A stretch of DNA of 53,428 nt, taken from positions 1 through 53,428 of the forward strand of contig CAFBRK010000319.1 of NCBI GenBank assembly GCA_903231505.1, in the 5' to 3' direction. Shown here piece after piece: positions 35,587 to 43,810 of this stretch (its first letter is position 1; each line of letters opens with the position of its first letter). This DNA is from Olavius algarvensis associated proteobacterium Delta 3 (GTDB taxonomy: Bacteria; Desulfobacterota; Desulfobacteria; Desulfobacterales; CAFBRK01). The translations under genes were made by a program, and so were the position numbers. A model generated the notes under the pieces. It saw only the letters and a list, made by a program, of their open reading frames with translations, had not been told where the DNA came from and made no database searches.

Positions 35587-36063
35587 TTAAACCCGCATCA
35601 CATGGTCAAGCCGTTTCTGAGCCATCTGGCTTTTCAGGTTTGAAATCTCCGTCTGAAGGGAAGACGCTTTCTTCGCATCCGGTTCCCGTTTGGCAATTTC
35701 AGCTTGAAGTTCGAGCCGCTTCTGGTAGATGTTCTGGCGAAGATCCTGAGTGGTTTCATGGAAAGCCTGGCGCTCGGTGTCCAGCTCCTGACGCTGCTCG
35801 TCGGTGAGATTGGCATCGAAATGTTGCCGTCCATAACCGCGCCCCTTGCCATATCCTTTGCCGCGGCCGTATCCGCCTCCCGAGCCGTATCCGGCTCCTG
35901 GACCGTAACCTGGGCAGCCACCCTGGGACCATCCCTGGCCTCCGCCCATGCCTCGACCGTACCCTCGCTGGCTGTCATCCCATTCTGCCTGGGCCGCCGT
36001 TCCGATGGCCAAGGTGATGACCATTACCGCCAATGCCGGTACCACCCAATGTTTCCGTGTCAT
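35587..36063 (-). CDS. zraP: ZraP/Spy/CpxP-like periplasmic zinc-stress protein, C-terminal frame broken
   Basis: 158 aa. Signal peptide ending AQAEW; a Gly/Tyr/Arg-rich stretch (GRGMGGGQGWSQGGCPGYGP); then the LTDEQRQELDTERQAFHETT helical core of the LTXXQ/ZraP family. In E. coli ZraP is a periplasmic zinc-binding chaperone that inhibits the ZraS kinase. The reading ends DHVMRV at a TAA, but one frame over the DNA continues FKKIDPGFTWGSGGGGGRGG to a TAG at 35511, the tail expected of ZraP. Dropping one G at 35592-35594 joins them into a 183-aa protein. It could be a real mutation or a sequencing indel. Confidence 0.87.
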   Translation of the reverse strand: MTRKHWVVPALAVMVITLAIGTAAQAEWDDSQRGYGRGMGGGQGWSQGGCPGYGPGAGYGSGGGYGRGKGYGKGRGYGRQHFDANLTDEQRQELDTERQAFHETTQDLRQNIYQKRLELQAEIAKREPDAKKASSLQTEISNLKSQMAQKRLDHVMRV

Positions 36064-36119
36064 GTCAAATCCTCCTTTATGTGGTTAAGTGTCATATCAT
36101 GTTCGTTGTCGGGCTATAG

Positions 36120-36135
36120 AGCAAGCCGTGTGCCA
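36120..36135 (-). promoter_or_regulatory. Sigma-54 promoter of zraP
   Basis: On the minus strand TGGCACACGGCTTGCT matches the -24/-12 consensus TGGCAC-N5-TTGC with the required 10-nt gap between the GG and GC elements, 57 nt before the zraP ATG. A sigma-54 activator gene (38294-39646) is close by. Confidence 0.8.
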
Positions 36136-36276
36136 GATGTTACAAACAGTCCGGGAAAACATGAAACATATTGAAATAATATAATAAAAATTGAGAGTTG
36201 ATCTATGTTAAAAAATTGCACTTGAAGAAAGCAGATCTAAAGTGGATACTATCTACCCAGCCTGCTGGATACAGCC

Positions 36277-36303
36277 GGGTAAAAATTACCCGAAATTTTC
36301 GGG
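36277..36303. promoter_or_regulatory. Overlapping palindromes, candidate ZraR enhancer
   Basis: GGGTAAAAATTACCC (36277-36291) and CCCGAAATTTTCGGG (36289-36303) are two 15-bp palindromes sharing CCC. They lie about 140 nt upstream of each of the two divergent sigma-54 promoters, the typical distance for a bacterial enhancer-binding protein site. The assignment to ZraR is inferred. Confidence 0.5.
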
Positions 36304-36415
36304 CCGAAAACAGACGTTTTGTAGCGATATTTTTTTGTGTGGATATTTCAGACGTACGAACGGGTCGAAACCGTCAAACGATGTGACTTTGCCGCCGATC
36401 GCAAACATAATCTTT

Positions 36416-36440
36416 CGTAAAATTGCGAAGCGATTTTACG
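36416..36440. promoter_or_regulatory. Inverted repeat next to the zraS promoter
   Basis: CGTAAAAT (36416-36423) and ATTTTACG (36433-36440), with TGC/GCG continuing the match inward, directly abut the sigma-54 promoter at 36441. Position suggests an operator that could block or assist polymerase. Confidence 0.4.
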
Positions 36441-36456
36441 TGGCATCAGTCTTGCT
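36441..36456 (+). promoter_or_regulatory. Sigma-54 promoter of zraS-zraR
   Basis: TGGCATCAGTCTTGCT fits the -24/-12 consensus with correct spacing. The expected start point, about 12 nt downstream of the -12 GC, falls at about 36466-36468, at the ATG codons 36468/36471. The transcript would therefore be leaderless or nearly so. Confidence 0.78.
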
Positions 36457-36467
36457 GTGATGACGTC

Positions 36468-38216
36468 ATGATGAAAACGAACCATCCCCATCATTCTATT
36501 TGGCGCGCGGTTCCACCCTGGCTCCTCATTGGATCGGCAGTGGTGCTGGTGCCCATTTTCATCTATGTGGCCGCCGAGAATATCCGTTTTCGGAACGAAA
36601 GCAGTATTCGACTCCTCGCCGAGAAGGGCGAAGCCCTGATCCGCTCGTTTGAGGCCGGTACCCGTGCGGGAATGAGAGGCGACGGGCGACGTGATTTCCG
36701 ACTTCAGAGACTGATTGTCGAAACTGCCCAGCTACCGGACATTGCCTATATCCTGGTCACGGACAGCGGCGGCATTATCCTGGCGCACAACGATCTGGCT
36801 AGAGTGGGTGAGTTTTATGGGGAGGGGATTGATCTGGATTCCCTCACCCAGACGAGCGACACCCAGTGGCGGACTGTTCAGCTCCCCACGGGAGAACCTG
36901 TCTTTGAAGTATTTCGCCGCTTCAAGCCGACCGGGCCTCCCCGGCATATGCACCGGGGGATGAAACGGTTCCGTCCCCCGCCTCCCGAACCGGACACGGC
37001 CATGGAACCGGACCTACAGCAGCCAAGAGCCATTTTTGTCGGCCTGGATATGACCACCGTGGAGCAGGCCCGAAAGTCGGATATCCGCAACAGTGTTGTG
37101 ACCGCATCCATTCTCCTGCTGGGCGGATTGGCAGGAATTGCGCTGCTCCTGCTCCTTCAGGGATACCGCTCCACCCGTGTCTCCCTTGAACGGGTTCGGG
37201 CCTTTTCAACTTCCCTGGTTGAGCACATGCCCATCGGGCTGATCGCAGCCGACGCAGAGGAAAGGGTGACTTCCGTAAATCCGGTGGCGCAATCCATGCT
37301 GGACATCACTTCCGAAAATGTCGCAGGCAAGTCACTGTCGGACGTTCTTCCCCCCGAACTTGAGGCAGCATTGAAAACTGCCGATGCCCGCGATTCCGCT
37401 ATCGATCTGGAAGTCGAATGCCGCCTGCCGACCGGGCGACAAATCCCACTGGCGGTAAGCACGGCTGATCTGCCGGATGGCGGGATTGTCGTTCTATTCA
37501 AAGATCAGAGCGAGATCGAGCAACTTCGAAAGCAGGTGCTTCGCAGTCAGCGACTGGCGACGGTGGGGCAGCTTGCCGCCGGTGTGGCCCACGAAGTCCG
37601 GAATCCGCTGAGTTCGATTAAAGGATTCTCCACATACTTCAAGGAGCGCTACAGGAAGATTCCCGAGGACCAGCAGATTGCTGACTTGATGATCCAGGAA
37701 GCAGATCGGATGGATCGGGTCGTCAGCCAACTGCTGGAATTTGCCCGTCCCGTGAGCATTCGTAGAGCTGAATTGTCCGTACCGGAGCTTGTCGGTGATG
37801 CTATCCAATTGGTTTTGAGAAAGGCCGAAGACAAAAGCCTGACCATCGATTCCCAAATTGCGGATGGTCTGCCTTTGTTAGCAGCGGATGCGGACAAGAT
37901 CCGTCAAGTACTTCTGAATCTACTTTTTAACAGCATCGACGCGATGGAATCCGGCGGCAGCCTTTCTGTCGCTGTGATGGAACGACGTGCAAGGGGGGAA
38001 ATCGAAATTCGGATATCAGACACGGGAAGGGGTATCGAGGCAACCCACCTCCCTCATATCTTTGATCCCTATTTTACGACAAAATCAAGTGGAACCGGGC
38101 TCGGCCTGGCCATTGCCCACAACATCATGGAGGCACACGGTGGAAAGATCCGTATCAACAGCCAAGTGGGTGAAGGTACCCAGGTGTCTTTGATCTTTCC
38201 GATTGCGGATCTTTAA
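36468..38216 (+). CDS. zraS: ZraS/AtoS-like membrane sensor histidine kinase
   Basis: About 582 aa from ATG 36468. Two membrane helices (WLLIGSAVVLVPIFIYVAA near the start and ASILLLGGLAGIALLLLLQ near residue 220) flank a periplasmic sensor. A PAS domain follows (PIGLIAADAEERVTSVNPVA), then the phospho-acceptor VAHEVRNPLSSIKGF, and the HATPase boxes LLNLLFNSIDAM, ISDTGRGIEATHLPHIFDPY and TTKSSGTGLGLAI. The sensor contains a Pro/Arg-rich insert (RHMHRGMKRFRPPPPEPD) with His residues. It is divergent from zraP and 78 nt upstream of the regulator, the same arrangement as zraP/zraSR in E. coli. Confidence 0.9.
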   Translation: MMKTNHPHHSIWRAVPPWLLIGSAVVLVPIFIYVAAENIRFRNESSIRLLAEKGEALIRSFEAGTRAGMRGDGRRDFRLQRLIVETAQLPDIAYILVTDSGGIILAHNDLARVGEFYGEGIDLDSLTQTSDTQWRTVQLPTGEPVFEVFRRFKPTGPPRHMHRGMKRFRPPPPEPDTAMEPDLQQPRAIFVGLDMTTVEQARKSDIRNSVVTASILLLGGLAGIALLLLLQGYRSTRVSLERVRAFSTSLVEHMPIGLIAADAEERVTSVNPVAQSMLDITSENVAGKSLSDVLPPELEAALKTADARDSAIDLEVECRLPTGRQIPLAVSTADLPDGGIVVLFKDQSEIEQLRKQVLRSQRLATVGQLAAGVAHEVRNPLSSIKGFSTYFKERYRKIPEDQQIADLMIQEADRMDRVVSQLLEFARPVSIRRAELSVPELVGDAIQLVLRKAEDKSLTIDSQIADGLPLLAADADKIRQVLLNLLFNSIDAMESGGSLSVAVMERRARGEIEIRISDTGRGIEATHLPHIFDPYFTTKSSGTGLGLAIAHNIMEAHGGKIRINSQVGEGTQVSLIFPIADL

Positions 38217-38293
38217 ATGTTAATAGCTCGAAGTGAATATACCGAAGCGTAAATTGGGACAGGTCACCTCGGAGATTATCAGCAGGCAACAAT

Positions 38294-39646
38294 ATGACAC
38301 AAAAGCCGATCATTCTCGTTGTCGATGACGACAGCGCCCATCGCACCATGCTACGCACCCTGCTGAGCGGGTGGGGATACAGGGTGGAAGAAGCAGACGA
38401 CGGGGCTACTGCCATTGCGGCGGTGGAGCAAACACCTTTCGATCTGGTCCTGATGGATATCCGGATGGTGACCGTTTCCGGAATCGAAGCCCTGGACGGC
38501 ATCAAAGAGCGAAATCCCGCCATTCCCGTGGTAATGATGACGGCCTATTCATCCGTCGAAACCGCGGTGGATGCATTAAAAAAGGGTGCCTACGATTATC
38601 TGACCAAGCCGTTTGATTTTGAGAAACTCAAGGTCACCATTGCGCGAGCCCTCGAGCACATCCAGTTAAAGGAGGAAAACCGGCGCCTCAGGGAGGATCT
38701 GGCCCGTCATTTCGACCGGAAGCAGATCATCGGGCGCAGCCCGGTTATGCTACGGCTGCTCGACACGGTGGCCCAGGTGGCCCCTTCGGAAGCCACCGTG
38801 TTGCTCACCGGCGAGTCCGGCACCGGAAAAGAGCTGATTGCCGAAGCGGTTCACGCCAACAGCAAGCGCAAAAAAGGACCCTTTATTAAAATCAACTGTG
38901 CCGCCATTACCGAAACCCTGCTCGAATCGGAACTGTTCGGCCACGAAAAAGGGGCGTTTACCGGTGCCGATCGGAGAAAAGAAGGCCGTTTTCAACAAGC
39001 CGGGGGCGGGAGCATGTTCCTCGATGAGGTCAGCGAAATGTCTCTCGGTATGCAGGTCAAACTGTTGCGCGTGATCCAGGAGCGGGAGGTCACCCGTGTC
39101 GGTGGTGGCGATATCCTACCCATCGATGTTCGGATCATAGCGGCAACCAACCAACAGCTTCGGGATCTCGTTCAAGACGGCCGGTTCCGGGAAGATCTGT
39201 ATTACCGGCTGAACGTGGTGAATATCGAGGTGCCGCCACTGAGGCTTCGCCGGGAAGACATTCCCTTGTTGGCCCAATCCTTTCTTGAACGCTTTGCCGG
39301 GCAAAATGAGAAGCAGGTCGATGGTTTCACGCCACACGCCATGGAGGAGCTGATCCGGTATGAATGGCCGGGGAATGTGCGGGAACTGATGAACGTGGTG
39401 GAACGTGGGGATTATCTGGATTTCGAAAGCCTTCTACTGACCGCCCAGGGCCTGGAGCCGGCCGCAATCAGTGGGAACAGCACCGGCGCTGTCGAGGAGG
39501 AGCCTACCCTTGACAACGTGGAAAGGGCGACAATTTTAAAGACGCTTGAAGCCACCGGCGGCAATAAAAGTGAAGCGGCCAGGCGGCTCGGGATAACACG
39601 TAAGACCCTGAATAATAAGCTGAGGAAGTATGGCCTCATGCCCTGA
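38294..39646 (+). CDS. zraR: ZraR/AtoC-like sigma-54 response regulator
   Basis: 450-aa NtrC-family activator. Receiver domain with phospho-acceptor Asp55 (DLVLMDIRMV) and acidic pair VVDDDSAH; AAA+ domain with Walker A TGESGTGKE and the sigma-54-contact loop GAFTGADRRKEG; C-terminal Fis-type HTH (NKSEAARRLGITRKTLNNKLRKYGLM). Partner of the upstream kinase. The two sigma-54 promoters in the zraP/zraS intergenic region are its likely targets, so the system should be self-amplifying and restrained by ZraP. Confidence 0.93.
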   Translation: MTQKPIILVVDDDSAHRTMLRTLLSGWGYRVEEADDGATAIAAVEQTPFDLVLMDIRMVTVSGIEALDGIKERNPAIPVVMMTAYSSVETAVDALKKGAYDYLTKPFDFEKLKVTIARALEHIQLKEENRRLREDLARHFDRKQIIGRSPVMLRLLDTVAQVAPSEATVLLTGESGTGKELIAEAVHANSKRKKGPFIKINCAAITETLLESELFGHEKGAFTGADRRKEGRFQQAGGGSMFLDEVSEMSLGMQVKLLRVIQEREVTRVGGGDILPIDVRIIAATNQQLRDLVQDGRFREDLYYRLNVVNIEVPPLRLRREDIPLLAQSFLERFAGQNEKQVDGFTPHAMEELIRYEWPGNVRELMNVVERGDYLDFESLLLTAQGLEPAAISGNSTGAVEEEPTLDNVERATILKTLEATGGNKSEAARRLGITRKTLNNKLRKYGLMP

Positions 39647-39841
39647 AAGCGATTTCAGAATGTCCTCTCGGACCCAATCTCCTTGTTGGGGCGGGTATTC
39701 CAGTCCTCGAGGTATGGCGTATACGCCTGCGCTTCGAATACTCGTCCCGCCTCGACCTCGAAGCCGATGGAACATCTTGGAACCGCTTTTTGAAGGCGCT
39801 TATTCCCAGAAACTCGCTGTAGGGATCCCCCTCTAATCCCT

Positions 39842-39921
39842 CTCTCCCTGGTGGGAGAGGCAAGGTGAGGGGGACAAGATTGACATATTTCCGCTTTCAT
39901 ACCCCGCAGTCCACTGCGGGG
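39842..39921 (+). repeat. Composite hairpin repeat B
   Basis: CTCTCCC/GGGAGAG (39842-39859) with trailing GTGAGGGGG, then, 49 nt on from the second arm, CCCCGCAG-TCCA-CTGCGGGG (39902-39921). Order, orientation and spacing match repeat A at 35190-35275, and the linkers share ATAT-CC-TTT-ATA positions. It lies between zraR and the thioredoxin gene in the 39647-39977 gap, which has no gene. Confidence 0.72.
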
Positions 39922-39977
39922 ATGGGCGTTTACAACTTTGCATGGAGAGCCGAGCTCAAACGGAGGAGGAAGTGACC

Positions 39978-40544
39978 ATGACCGGTGAAGGCAGCATGAT
40001 TGTCCCGTGCAGTAATTGCGGCGCTAAAAACCGGATACCCATTGAAAGGTTCGGTGCGGCCGCCAAGTGCGGTAAGTGCGCTACTGATTTGGACACCGAT
40101 ATCCGGTACACGCTTCGCTGCACGGGTTGTGGGGCTAAAAACCGTGTGCCCGCAAACAAACTCAATGCCGGGGCCAAATGCGGCAAGTGCTCCGAGCCGC
40201 TGGCAACGGCCGAACTATCCGCGCCCCAGCCCATGATGATCTCCGATATGAATTTTGATGAAAAGGTGATGAAATCTCCCTTGCCGGTTTTATTGTTTGC
40301 CTGGGCTCCCTCATGACCCGCCTGCGCGACGGTCGGTCCGATCGTAGATCAATTTGCCGCCGATGCCAAAGGAAAGATCCGGGTTGGCAAGCTCAATACC
40401 AATACGAGCCCTCAAACCGCTTCCCGACTGAACATCCTGGGCATTCCATTTCTGTTTGTCTACGACAACGGTCAGATTCGGGAGACATGGCCGGGTGTTG
40501 GAAGCAAGCATGAGCTGATGATGAAGATGGCACCATACATATAA
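39978..40544 (+). CDS. Probable selenocysteine-containing thioredoxin with two zinc ribbons
   Basis: Reading through the TGA at 40314-40316 gives a 188-aa thioredoxin. Two zinc ribbons (Cys11/14/31/34 and Cys48/51/68/71) each resemble the N-terminal ribbon of thioredoxin 2. A thioredoxin domain follows. The active site reads LLFAWAPS-U-PACATVGP: selenocysteine-113 sits where the first cysteine of WCGPC belongs, and Cys116 is the second. The frame continues with DAKGKIRVGKLNTNT and the cis-Pro motif ILGIPFLFVYDNG, with no other stop until TAA 40542. A SECIS-like hairpin follows the TGA. GGAGGA precedes ATG 39978. Ordinary gene callers would end it at 40316. Redox partner unknown. Confidence 0.88.
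40329..40345 (+). promoter_or_regulatory. SECIS-like hairpin for Sec insertion
   Basis: ACGGTC (40329-40334) pairs with GATCGT (40340-40345), including one G-U, around the loop GGTCC. The GGT of the loop is 19-21 nt after the TGA; as I recall the E. coli fdhF element, it has its GGTC loop at the same distance. SelB recognises such a loop with a guanine-uracil pair at the tip. Confidence 0.72.
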
Positions 40545-40626
40545 TGGGTACTGGGTATTGGGTGCTGGATATTCGGAGTGCGGATGCTGGATACTTGATA
40601 CTGGTTTCTGGATGCTGGATATGGGG
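40545..40626. repeat. GGGTATTG/CTGGATA array after the selenothioredoxin
   Basis: Units GGGTACTG, GGGTATTG, GGGTGCTG, GATACTG, GATGCTG, period 7-8 nt, start directly at the stop codon of the thioredoxin gene. Same family as 14178-14452. The rest of the gap to 40787 contains a stretch like the common TTCGTGTCCTTTGTGGTG dispersed repeat and no gene. Confidence 0.7.
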
Positions 40627-40787
40627 ATAACGGATTGCTTATAACTCCGGGACCAAACACCAATGAGATAATACCACGCTGGGCTTTCGTGCTCAGATTC
40701 CATTTGTGAAGTTCGTGTCCTTTGTGGTGAGGTTGCGGTTTCCGTTACGCTGCCACCCAGTTCATCACTGGAGCTTGAAACTTAATC

Positions 40788-41705
40788 ATGCCCAATGTTG
40801 ACGCCTGCCAAGAACTGGCCGATCAAATACGATCTCTACTCCGGGAAGGGATCGAGCTCAGCCGGGAAGTGGTCGAATTTATCGATTCCACCTACGCGTC
40901 TCCCACCGCTGAAGAGCTTTTGACGATCCTGAACAGCGAGTCGGACTCGGATCGCGATACCCTGCTGGAGCTCATATTTTCTCCGGACGAGCACCTGCAG
41001 GAAAAAATCGAACCCCTTCTGACACGGCATGTGTTTTCACTGCAAAGTGAAACGACGGTTCTCGACCTGCTCAAAAATCAGGTTCCGGAAGCCGCTCTCA
41101 TATTTCCGGACGCCAGGGGGCGGGTTGCGGTGATACCTCCCGCCTGGATCATTGAAAGCATGGTGTCACAGCTCCACATCTCCCGGCAATTCCCCGCCGC
41201 GCTTTCAACAACCATAGTGGAGTCATTACGTCAACCGCTTCGAAATCGGGTTCGCGTGCGCTTTCGAAATCTGAAGGCGGATCTGACCGACCCACAGATC
41301 GACTGCCTGTGCCGGTACCTGTCGGCGGCCGACTCCCAACAGGCATCGTTTTTTTCCAATCTGAACTTTCTGGCCCAATTTCTCGACGGATTAAACGGCG
41401 GCCTCGATATCTATGAGGCCCTGATGCAGCATAAACGTACGTGCCGATTCCACCTGCAACAGGCCTTGAAGCAGGAAAAGGCCCTTGCCGAAAGCAATCT
41501 GGAAACGCTGCTCATGCGGGGGGAACGGATTCTACATTTCGACAAAGACGGCCTGATGCGGGACATTGCCGCCATCGACGCCATCAGCCTTGCCGTCTTC
41601 GGCAAGACCGAAGCGCTGCTTCCCAAAGAAAGCACCATCCAGCTTGGCGAATATCGGGATCGGGAAGATCTGAATCGCCTGATCAAGTTTCTATCTGAAT
41701 CATAG
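40788..41705 (+). CDS. Uncharacterised 305-aa soluble protein
   Basis: No signal peptide or membrane helix. The N-terminal half is acidic and helical (LADQIRSLLREGIELSREVVEFIDSTYASPTAEEL); the centre has basic patches (LRNRVRVRFRNLKADLTDPQIDCLCRYL); the C-terminal half reads LQQALKQEKALAESNLETLLMRGER and ends KESTIQLGEYRDREDLNRLIKFLSES. I do not recognise a domain. Composition and codon pattern are normal, and ATG 40788 follows a weak ribosome site. Located between the thioredoxin and lolA genes with its own spacers. Confidence 0.82.
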   Translation: MPNVDACQELADQIRSLLREGIELSREVVEFIDSTYASPTAEELLTILNSESDSDRDTLLELIFSPDEHLQEKIEPLLTRHVFSLQSETTVLDLLKNQVPEAALIFPDARGRVAVIPPAWIIESMVSQLHISRQFPAALSTTIVESLRQPLRNRVRVRFRNLKADLTDPQIDCLCRYLSAADSQQASFFSNLNFLAQFLDGLNGGLDIYEALMQHKRTCRFHLQQALKQEKALAESNLETLLMRGERILHFDKDGLMRDIAAIDAISLAVFGKTEALLPKESTIQLGEYRDREDLNRLIKFLSES

Positions 41706-42102
41706 CGCAGTGAAGCTGCCCATAAAGCACTATTGTAAACACTTCATACCATCATTGATTCCATCGGGAATCATCGCATCATGCATCGCTTTCAGCTTAT
41801 TACAAAGCTTCCGCCATCACGAAACCCAACATATTGTTGGTCGTCCGAATTAGTCCTGTTTTTGACATAATACAGTGAAATGTGCACGGATTGAGTCAAA
41901 TGCCCCATGCTCCGATGTCGTTGCCCCTCGCTATCAGCCGGCCTGGCATCCGGTTGACGGGAAATCAACATTTACAAGCCGTGGTGATTCGGTTACTAGA
42001 ACATCCTCTATTGTAAAAAAACCACAAAGAGGTCGTCCCTTGCTCAAGTTCTCGATGATGCATAGGTTGTCCTGAAACACCACAGAGGGTACGCAAAAGC
42101 CC
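41706..42102. other. 397-nt spacer without a gene
   Basis: The gap between the unknown 305-aa gene and lolA holds TTGACA-like hexamers (for example at about 41863) and AT-rich tracts but no convincing promoter pair, hairpin or open frame. The long minus-strand frame across it and lolA is a shadow. Confidence 0.5.
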
Positions 42103-42765
42103 ATGACCACTCGAAAGATATATTATGTTGCACTGACGGTGTTCCTTGTCCTTTTCGCTGGGGGCACAGCGGCAGGGGAATCCGTGCCGGATGTCGATAC
42201 CCTGATCGCCGGCATCGAAAAACGGTATGCCGGAACCGGATTTTCTGCCCGTTTCGATCAGGAATCGACGCTGAAAGCGATGGACATCACCGACACCGCC
42301 TCCGGGGGTGTTTGGTTCAGACGACCCGAAATGATGCGGTGGGAATACGAGACGCCGGAGCGGCAGGTTATCGTCAGCGACGGCGTCACTCTGTGGATTT
42401 ATCGACCCGAGGACAACCAGGTGATGCTCGGCGATGCCTCGGCATACTTTGGAGAAGGCAGAGGGGCCAGTTTTCTTTCGGATATCCGTCTGGTTAAAAA
42501 GAAGTTCGACGTGCAGCTCCTGGATGACGAAAGCGCAGACACGCATTCCGTAAAAATGACGCCCCGGGAAAAAAGTCATGATCTGGCATCCGTGCGTCTG
42601 ACCATCGACAAAAAGACATTCGACATCGTGCAGGTCATTACGGCCAATGTTTATGGTGATGAAACACGGATCCGATTCAACACATTCAAATACAATCAGG
42701 ACCTGGGGGCCTCTCTGTTTTTCTTTGACATTCCCAAAGGGGTGGATGTGATCCGGCTGGATTAA
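42103..42765 (+). CDS. lolA: Outer-membrane lipoprotein carrier protein LolA
   Basis: 220-aa periplasmic chaperone that ferries lipoproteins from LolCDE to the outer membrane. Signal peptide YYVALTVFLVLFAGGTAAGE; then the family landmarks GFSARFDQEST, GGVWFRRPEMMRWEYETPERQVIVSDGVTLWIY and the C-terminal TRIRFNTFKYNQDLGASLFFFDIPKGVDVIRLD. Its presence supports a Gram-negative with sorted lipoproteins such as the ChaN-like and DUF3568 proteins here. Confidence 0.93.
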   Translation: MTTRKIYYVALTVFLVLFAGGTAAGESVPDVDTLIAGIEKRYAGTGFSARFDQESTLKAMDITDTASGGVWFRRPEMMRWEYETPERQVIVSDGVTLWIYRPEDNQVMLGDASAYFGEGRGASFLSDIRLVKKKFDVQLLDDESADTHSVKMTPREKSHDLASVRLTIDKKTFDIVQVITANVYGDETRIRFNTFKYNQDLGASLFFFDIPKGVDVIRLD

Positions 42766-42872
42766 GATCGACAATGAATCCGGTCTTTCACAAAAGCCTC
42801 CGTTAAGCACGAATTCGGTGACCCCTCGGCAACAACGCGCCGTCAGCGTTACCCAAGCATGTAAAGGTATCC

Positions 42873-43772
42873 ATGATGAAAGATAACATACGAGATCTTC
42901 TGAAGGAAAAACACGGCATCCTTCTGGCCCATAATTACCAGCCCCCTGAGATCCAGGATGTGGCCGATTTATGCGGAGATTCTCTGGAACTGAGCGTCCG
43001 TGCGGCACAGACCGATGCCGAGGTGATCGTCTTCTGCGGGGTTCATTTCATGGCGGAAACCGCCTTCATCCTGTCGCCGGATAAAACCGTGCTCTTACCC
43101 CGGTCGGACGCCGGATGCCCGATGGCGGACATGGTGACTCCGGAGGCCTTGAAGGCCCTGTTGAAACAGCTGCCCCCCATGCCGGTGGTAACCTATGTGA
43201 ATTCCACCGCCGCGGTAAAGGCGCTGTCAACGATCTGCTGCACCTCGGCCAACGCCGTGGAAGTTGTGGAGAGTCTCGAGGCGGAAGAGGTTCTCATGGT
43301 TCCGGATCAAAATCTGGCCAACTATGTTGCCGATCGAACGAAGACGCATATCCACCCGTGGGAAGGCTATTGTCCGATCCATCATTCATTAACGCCGAAA
43401 GATGTTCAGCAGGCCAAGGAATCCCATCCCAAAGCCGTGTTTCTGGCTCATCCGGAATGTCCCCGGGAGATCCTCGAGTTGGCCGATGTGATTGCCAGTA
43501 CATCCGGTATGGTGCGTTATGCCGGGGCATCCGATAGCGATGAGTTCATTATCGGCACCGAGGTGGGGCTGCTGTATCCGCTGCAGTCGCAGAATCCGGA
43601 GAAGAGATTTTATCCGGCCTCCGAACGCATGGTGTGCCCGGATATGAAGAAAATTTCCCTGGAAGATGTCGCCCGGAGTCTGGAAACCTTCGATGGGGAA
43701 GTGAAAGTTCCGGAAGACGTGCGGTTGCCTGCTTTGAAAGCCGTTCAGGCAATGATCGATCTGGCTTTATAA
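42873..43772 (+). CDS. nadA: Quinolinate synthase
   Basis: 299-aa [4Fe-4S] enzyme condensing iminoaspartate with dihydroxyacetone phosphate in NAD synthesis. N-terminal LLAHNYQPPEIQDVADLCGDSLEL, the cluster cysteines near VIVFCGVHFMAE, NQNLA-like DQNLANYV, and HPECPREILELADVIASTSGM. Length is typical of the short NadA form. It stands apart from nadB/nadC, which are not in the window. It converges on yebC with a repeat hairpin between. Confidence 0.95.
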   Translation: MMKDNIRDLLKEKHGILLAHNYQPPEIQDVADLCGDSLELSVRAAQTDAEVIVFCGVHFMAETAFILSPDKTVLLPRSDAGCPMADMVTPEALKALLKQLPPMPVVTYVNSTAAVKALSTICCTSANAVEVVESLEAEEVLMVPDQNLANYVADRTKTHIHPWEGYCPIHHSLTPKDVQQAKESHPKAVFLAHPECPREILELADVIASTSGMVRYAGASDSDEFIIGTEVGLLYPLQSQNPEKRFYPASERMVCPDMKKISLEDVARSLETFDGEVKVPEDVRLPALKAVQAMIDLAL

Positions 43773-43810
43773 CATCCTGGGGTTTCTGTCAGAACGAAAT
43801 TGGCGAGATC

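Noticed and set aside
35587..35600. Programmed +1 frameshift in zraP
   Set aside because: No known slippery pairing at CGG-GTT-TAA; a plain one-base indel explains it better.
40314..40316. TGA as a true stop producing a 112-aa zinc-ribbon protein
   Set aside because: The next 75 codons continue a perfect thioredoxin fold in the same frame with no other stop, and a SECIS-like loop is correctly placed.
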